From positions 1 through 8,815 of the forward strand of contig CALGGV010000050.1 in NCBI GenBank assembly GCA_937915725.1: a stretch of DNA of 8,815 bases. The letters run 5' to 3'. A program made the position numbers and the translations under genes. Below, in pieces: positions 5,541-8,815 of this stretch. Below the pieces are notes generated by a model. The model searched no databases. It was not told where the DNA came from and saw only the letters and a list, made by a program, of their open reading frames with translations. The number at the start of each line of letters is the position of its first letter. The stretch's first letter is position 1. The stretch is from an uncultured Selenomonadales bacterium. Its GTDB lineage: Bacteria > Bacillota > Negativicutes > Selenomonadales > Selenomonadaceae.

Positions 5541-7732
5541 AAATAAAAAATTTTAAACTTAACAGCGAAGATCAAGTTATAGTAAAAATTACCGGCGAAA
5601 TTTTACGCGCTTTTCATCTTGAAATTGCAAACGAGTATGAGCCGATTGATTTTGAGAAATTTGAAATTTTTAATGAAGTGCGCGGCGAAACAGTCAAAAC
5701 GCGGCTGATTGTTCAAATTGAAGGCGTTACAAAAAAATTTACCGAATTTGAAAATGTTAATCCTGCAGAAAGGCGCGGAGCAGAAATTCACCGCCTTATC
5801 AAAAAAAATCTGTACAAAATTTTGACGAAAGACTTAAAATTGGCGGGCGTTCCCTATGGAATTATGCACGGCGTTCGACCTACTAAAATTGTTCATCGCT
5901 GGTTGCGCGGCGGCTACGGCGTCACAAGTCAAGGCGTAATTGACAGGGATAAAATTTCCAGACGCCTTCGCGCAGACTATCTTACAAACTTTGAAAAATC
6001 TAACCTGCTTACTGAAGTTGCTATTCGCCAAATTCCAATTCTAAATTCCGGCGGCGAAAAAATTATTGGCGTTTATGTTGGAATTCCTTTTTGCGTGACG
6101 CGCTGTCTTTATTGTTCGTTCCCGTCAAATGTTTTGCCGGAAGATAACAAAGTTGCAGAATTTATGGAAGTTTTGACGAAAGATATTGACGCGGCGGCGG
6201 CTGAAATTAAACGTTACGGTTTCAAAGTTCAAAGTATTTATATTGGCGGCGGCACTCCAACTGCTTTACCGGAAAATTTTTTTGCCGAAATGTTGAATAA
6301 AGTTACGGCGGCTTTTTACAGTACAAATGTTGAAGAATTTACCGTCGAATGTGGACGCCCCGACACTATTACCGCTGAAAAAATTTCTGTTATGAAAGAT
6401 TGTAGAGTTAGTCGAGTAAGTGTCAATCCTCAAACTATGCAACAAAAAACTTTGGACAGAATCGGTCGTCAACATTCAGTCGAACAAATTTACACGGCTT
6501 TTAAGGAACTGCGCGCGGCTGGCGATTTTGAAATTAATATGGATTTAATATTGGGCTTGCCGGGTGAAAATTTAGACGACGTGAAAGACAGTTTGGAAAA
6601 AGTTTTGGCGTTGAATCCGGACGATATAACTTTACACGCGCTGGCGATTAAGCGTGGCTCTCAACTTCAAACGCAAATTGCAGACGAAGTTAGCAGTATT
6701 GAAGATTTTGATTTGCCGGAAGATGCTGAAGTTAGGAAAATGGCTGACATTGCCGAAAAAATGTTACGCGGTAAAAATTATCTGCCGTATTATTTGTACC
6801 GGCAAGGTTATATTAGCGGGCAAATTGAAAATATCGGCTACTGCAAGCGCGGCGCGGAAGGAATTTATAACGTTCAAATTATGGACGAGCGGCAAACGAT
6901 TTTGGGAGTAGGCGCGGCGGCAACTACAAAAGTTCCGGATAATGAAAATCTGCGCCTTCAAACTTCATTCAACGCTAAAGATTTGATAACTTACCTGCGC
7001 GACGTCGATAAATATATTGAAAATCGTTCAAAAGTTTTGGCGGAAATTTATAAACCTGTAGAAAATCCCGCCGTTGCAAATGTTGTTGAAAATCCCGCGA
7101 CCGAAACTGTTACTGAAGAAAATTTTGAAAATTCCTATGAATACGCTTTTAATCAATTTCTGAACGATATTATTTTTCCTGTAATTGAAAATCCCGTCGT
7201 TGAAAATCTTGAACAACCCGTCTTTGAAAATATTGAAAATTCCGCCGTTGAAAATGTTGAAAAACCCGCAGTTGAAAATATTGAAAATCCCGCCGTTGAA
7301 AATTTTGAACAATCAGCCGTTGAAAATCTTGAAAAACCTGCTGTTGAAAATATTGAACAACCCGCAGTTGAAAATCTTGAACAACCTGTCGTTGAAAATA
7401 TTGAACAACCTGTCGTTGAAAATATTGAACAACCTGTCGTTGAAAATATTGAACAACCCGTAGTTGAAAATCTTGAACAACCCGTAGTTGAAAATATTGA
7501 ACAACCCGTAGTTGAAAATATTGAACAACCCGCCGTTGAAAATTTTGAACAACCTGTCGTTGAAAATTTTGAACAACCTGTCGTTGAAAATCTTGAACAA
7601 CCCGCAGTTGAAAATCTTGAACAACCCGCCGTTGAAAATATTGAACAACCCGCCATTGAAAATATTGAACAACCCGCCGTAAAATCTGTAAAAAAAAACG
7701 AAAAAGAGGAAGAAAAAATAAATGATAACTAA
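5537..7732 (+). CDS. hemZ: HemZ-type coproporphyrinogen dehydrogenase with repeat tail
   Basis: This is a radical SAM enzyme of the HemZ family, thought to act in oxygen-independent oxidative decarboxylation of coproporphyrinogen III in heme synthesis. An N-terminal domain (about residues 1-170) contains GIMHGVRPTK, typical of HemZ. The radical SAM centre is CVTRCLYC with Cys186, Cys190 and Cys193 ligating the 4Fe-4S cluster. GGGTPTALP is the SAM-binding glycine motif. The C-terminal core has LPYYLYRQGYISGQIENIGY, typical of HemZ, and ends near residue 505, the normal family length of about 500. Residues 506-731 are an extra tail, mostly 20 octapeptides (554-713), ending in a Lys/Glu segment. 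The start is TTG at 5537, inside the fur stop overlap, with GAGGTGG upstream. The stop overlaps the next gene by 11 bases. Some HemZ proteins have not been shown to have this activity, so the reaction is a family-level call. Confidence 0.9.
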   Translation: MKIKNFKLNSEDQVIVKITGEILRAFHLEIANEYEPIDFEKFEIFNEVRGETVKTRLIVQIEGVTKKFTEFENVNPAERRGAEIHRLIKKNLYKILTKDLKLAGVPYGIMHGVRPTKIVHRWLRGGYGVTSQGVIDRDKISRRLRADYLTNFEKSNLLTEVAIRQIPILNSGGEKIIGVYVGIPFCVTRCLYCSFPSNVLPEDNKVAEFMEVLTKDIDAAAAEIKRYGFKVQSIYIGGGTPTALPENFFAEMLNKVTAAFYSTNVEEFTVECGRPDTITAEKISVMKDCRVSRVSVNPQTMQQKTLDRIGRQHSVEQIYTAFKELRAAGDFEINMDLILGLPGENLDDVKDSLEKVLALNPDDITLHALAIKRGSQLQTQIADEVSSIEDFDLPEDAEVRKMADIAEKMLRGKNYLPYYLYRQGYISGQIENIGYCKRGAEGIYNVQIMDERQTILGVGAAATTKVPDNENLRLQTSFNAKDLITYLRDVDKYIENRSKVLAEIYKPVENPAVANVVENPATETVTEENFENSYEYAFNQFLNDIIFPVIENPVVENLEQPVFENIENSAVENVEKPAVENIENPAVENFEQSAVENLEKPAVENIEQPAVENLEQPVVENIEQPVVENIEQPVVENIEQPVVENLEQPVVENIEQPVVENIEQPAVENFEQPVVENFEQPVVENLEQPAVENLEQPAVENIEQPAIENIEQPAVKSVKKNEKEEEKINDN
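7196..7675 (+). repeat. 24-bp minisatellite, 20 units, encoding octapeptides in hemZ
   Basis: Twenty in-frame units of 24 bases encode the consensus (V/A)-V-E-N-(I/L/F)-E-Q-P. Units 9-11 (from 7388) are almost identical and use GTC at the first Val. Units 12-14 share GTA there, which indicates duplication in blocks. Units 2-6 are more diverged (ENS, EKP, EQS variants). Degenerate precursor copies (PVENPAVAN, VVENPATE) lie just upstream from about 7055. The unit length is a multiple of three, so gain or loss of copies changes tail length without a frameshift. The unit lacks stops in several frames, so long spurious ORFs appear on both strands. Confidence 0.95.
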
Positions 7733-8540
7733 GGAACAAATGGCTGAAGTTTTCGCCGATACAGAAAAATTTTATAAATCTGATGAAAATCTAAAAGCTG
7801 CCGTTGCAAATTCTATCGCAAATACAAAATTTTATGACGCTGAAAATTATCCCGCACTTCCCGCAAAAAAATTCGACGCCATAAAAATTTCTGTGACTAA
7901 GCAACGCACTTTTGAGGCAGCTTTTCAAATTCAAAAAAATAATCCCAATTCAAAAATCGCTGTGCATAATTTCGCCTCTGCTAAAAGTCCCGGCGGCGGC
8001 GTTGTTTACGGCAGCCGCGCCCAAGAAGAAGGCCTTTGCCGTTGTTCGACGCTTTACCCCACTTTAAATACTAATGCAAATTGGATTCGCTACTACAAAT
8101 TTCACCGCGACCGCCGAGACAGTATTTACACGGACGCTTGCATTTTTACACCGGAAATTATTATTTGCAAAAGTGATATTGATATTCCGCAACGCTTGCC
8201 GCAAGAAAATTGGATAAAAGTTGACGTGATGACTTGCGCCGCGCCGAATTTGCGCACATTTAAAATTTCTGATTCTGAACTTTTGAAAATTCACGAAAAG
8301 CGCGCCCGTCATATGTTTACAGTTTTGGCAAGTAACGGCGTTGATATTTTTATTACCGGCGCGTTCGGTTGCGGAGCGTTTCAAAATAATCCAAAAATTG
8401 TCGCGCAGGCTTACAAAAATATTTTGTCGGAATTTGACGGTTATTTTGCAGAAATTATTTTTGCGATTTACTTTAGGGCGTATGAAATTCAAAACTATGA
8501 CGCCTTCAAAAAAATTTTAGGGTCTGAAAATGGAAACTGA
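7722..8540 (+). CDS. Bacterial-type poly(ADP-ribose) glycohydrolase-like protein (TIGR02452)
   Basis: This is a probable ADP-ribose-processing hydrolase of the TIGR02452 / microbial PARG group, a macrodomain fold that removes ADP-ribose from proteins or nucleic acids. The diagnostic PARG signature GGG-x(6-8)-QEE is present. Gly91-93 is followed by seven residues and Gln101-Glu102-Glu103; the last Glu is the expected catalytic residue. The preceding NFASAKSPGGG and following GLCRCSTLYP are typical of the family. A C-terminal GAFGCGAFQNNP matches the second ribose/phosphate loop. The length of 272 residues is normal. There is no signal peptide, so it is cytoplasmic. The ATG at 7722 overlaps the hemZ end by 11 bases, and its own end overlaps the next gene by 11 bases, so translation is probably coupled. 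No ADP-ribosyltransferase partner is visible in the window, so its target is unknown. Confidence 0.88.
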   Translation: MITKEQMAEVFADTEKFYKSDENLKAAVANSIANTKFYDAENYPALPAKKFDAIKISVTKQRTFEAAFQIQKNNPNSKIAVHNFASAKSPGGGVVYGSRAQEEGLCRCSTLYPTLNTNANWIRYYKFHRDRRDSIYTDACIFTPEIIICKSDIDIPQRLPQENWIKVDVMTCAAPNLRTFKISDSELLKIHEKRARHMFTVLASNGVDIFITGAFGCGAFQNNPKIVAQAYKNILSEFDGYFAEIIFAIYFRAYEIQNYDAFKKILGSENGN

Positions 8541-8763
8541 TGCTTTAAATGCTTTACAATCAATATTAAATTCACTGATAGAAATTTTCTATCCGATTTT
8601 GCAAATTTCAAGCTCGGTTGCAACAATAGCGGTTTTCTTAAAATATCTGGTAATTTTGTTGACGATTTTGCTTGGAATTTTGGTATTATATTTGGTACGG
8701 AAAATTTTAATTGCAGTTTTTAAATTTGCGAAAGAATTATATGAAAAATTTCGTAAAAGGTAG
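8530..8763 (+). CDS. Small membrane protein, 77 residues
   Basis: I do not recognise this protein. Residues about 33-62 form a strongly hydrophobic helix (KYLVILLTILLGILVLYLV), with a possible shorter second hydrophobic stretch at about 15-32. It ends in a basic, amphipathic tail (KFAKELYEKFRKR) that probably stays in the cytoplasm. AGGG at 8519-8522 lies seven bases before the ATG, and the start overlaps the end of the PARG-like gene by 11 bases. Both support real translation. Its stop is 11 bases before the hisS start, and the TAG directly precedes the hisS ribosome-binding site. It could be a small subunit or regulator of a membrane process, or an inert accessory protein. Confidence 0.7.
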   Translation: METDALNALQSILNSLIEIFYPILQISSSVATIAVFLKYLVILLTILLGILVLYLVRKILIAVFKFAKELYEKFRKR

Positions 8764-8767
8764 GAGG
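8762..8767 (+). promoter_or_regulatory. Strong ribosome-binding site of hisS
   Basis: A perfect AGGAGG sits seven bases before a TTG codon at 8775. It fixes the non-ATG start of the hisS frame and overlaps the stop of the preceding gene by two bases. Confidence 0.85.
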
Positions 8768-8774
8768 AATAAAT

Positions 8775-8815
8775 TTGCTGACAAACGCGCCGAGAGGCAC
8801 TAAAGATATTTTGCC
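8775..8815 (+). CDS. hisS: Histidyl-tRNA synthetase, 5' end only
   Basis: The frame from TTG at 8775 reads MLTNAPRGTKDILP and runs off the window. APRGTxDILP is the conserved N-terminus of class II histidyl-tRNA synthetase, which charges tRNA-His. Only 13 complete codons are visible, so nothing can be said of the catalytic motifs. The gap from the preceding stop is 11 bases and shows no T-box or attenuator, so expression probably depends on the upstream operon promoter. Confidence 0.88.
   Translation, partial: MLTNAPRGTKDIL

Noticed and set aside
7185..7463. Sense-strand second-frame ORF with repeated NNLSLKIL-type residues
   Set aside because: It is also a by-product of the minisatellite and has no ribosome-binding site or independent support.
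7196..7675. CRISPR array
   Set aside because: The repeats are directly adjacent 24-bp units without spacers and form an open protein frame.
7153..7739. Long antisense open frames with repeated CSIFSTTG or VVQYFQ patterns opposite the hemZ tail
   Set aside because: They are shadows of the 24-bp repeat, whose unit lacks stop codons in several frames. The sense frame has the enzyme core, start site and operon coupling; the antisense frames have none of these.
8764..8774. T-box or attenuator before hisS
   Set aside because: The gap between the stop of the small membrane protein and the hisS start is only 11 bases and holds just the ribosome-binding site.
1..8815. Very frequent AAAATTTT-like words throughout
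   Set aside because: They occur mostly inside genes where Lys/Glu/Asn codons meet Ile/Phe codons, so codon bias in an AT-rich genome explains them without a special signal.

Overview
The window looks like a chromosomal segment of an AT-rich, anaerobic, probably diderm member of the Firmicutes (Negativicutes is my best guess). The grounds are a Fur-HemZ-HisS gene order, a HisRS start reading MLTNAPRGTKDILP, a GmhA-type heptose-phosphate isomerase, a YkuD L,D-transpeptidase, and TTG starts with good Shine-Dalgarno sites. This placement is inference from gene content and protein style; no 16S or other phylogenetic marker was tested. Every gene lies on the + strand.

Region 1 (1-455) holds no ordinary gene. 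It carries a near-perfect 110-bp direct duplication (1-110 and 172-280). Each copy contains the end of a reading frame (EKFLQK-stop), a rho-independent terminator, and a ribosome-binding-site-like stretch. A 30-codon micro-ORF spans the gap between the copies, and a decayed, probably frameshifted remnant follows the second copy. A clear extended -10 promoter (TGCTATAAT) then starts the first transcription unit.

Region 2 (456-5007) reads as one transcription unit. It holds a secreted YkuD L,D-transpeptidase with a lysine-rich tail, DNA polymerase I (polA) and a GmhA-like SIS-domain isomerase, closed by a strong terminator. A seven-base tandem repeat fills most of the polA-gmhA gap. A shorter array of the same family lies in the opposite orientation inside the polA reading frame, where it encodes part of the vestigial proofreading domain.

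Region 3 (5008-8815) begins at a second TGCTATAAT promoter. It holds a Fur-family regulator, HemZ (radical SAM coproporphyrinogen dehydrogenase), a bacterial-type poly(ADP-ribose) glycohydrolase-like protein (TIGR02452 family), a 77-residue membrane protein and the start of hisS. The genes overlap or nearly touch, so they are probably co-transcribed and translationally coupled. HemZ carries an unusual tail of about 226 residues made mostly of 20 tandem octapeptides (type VVENIEQP), encoded by a 24-bp minisatellite.

The most unusual features are the HemZ minisatellite tail, the pair of inverted heptamer arrays (one of them protein-coding within polA), the duplicated terminator/micro-ORF module at the left edge, and the ADP-ribose hydrolase inserted in a heme/tRNA-synthetase operon. 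I see no CRISPR array, transposase, rRNA or tRNA.
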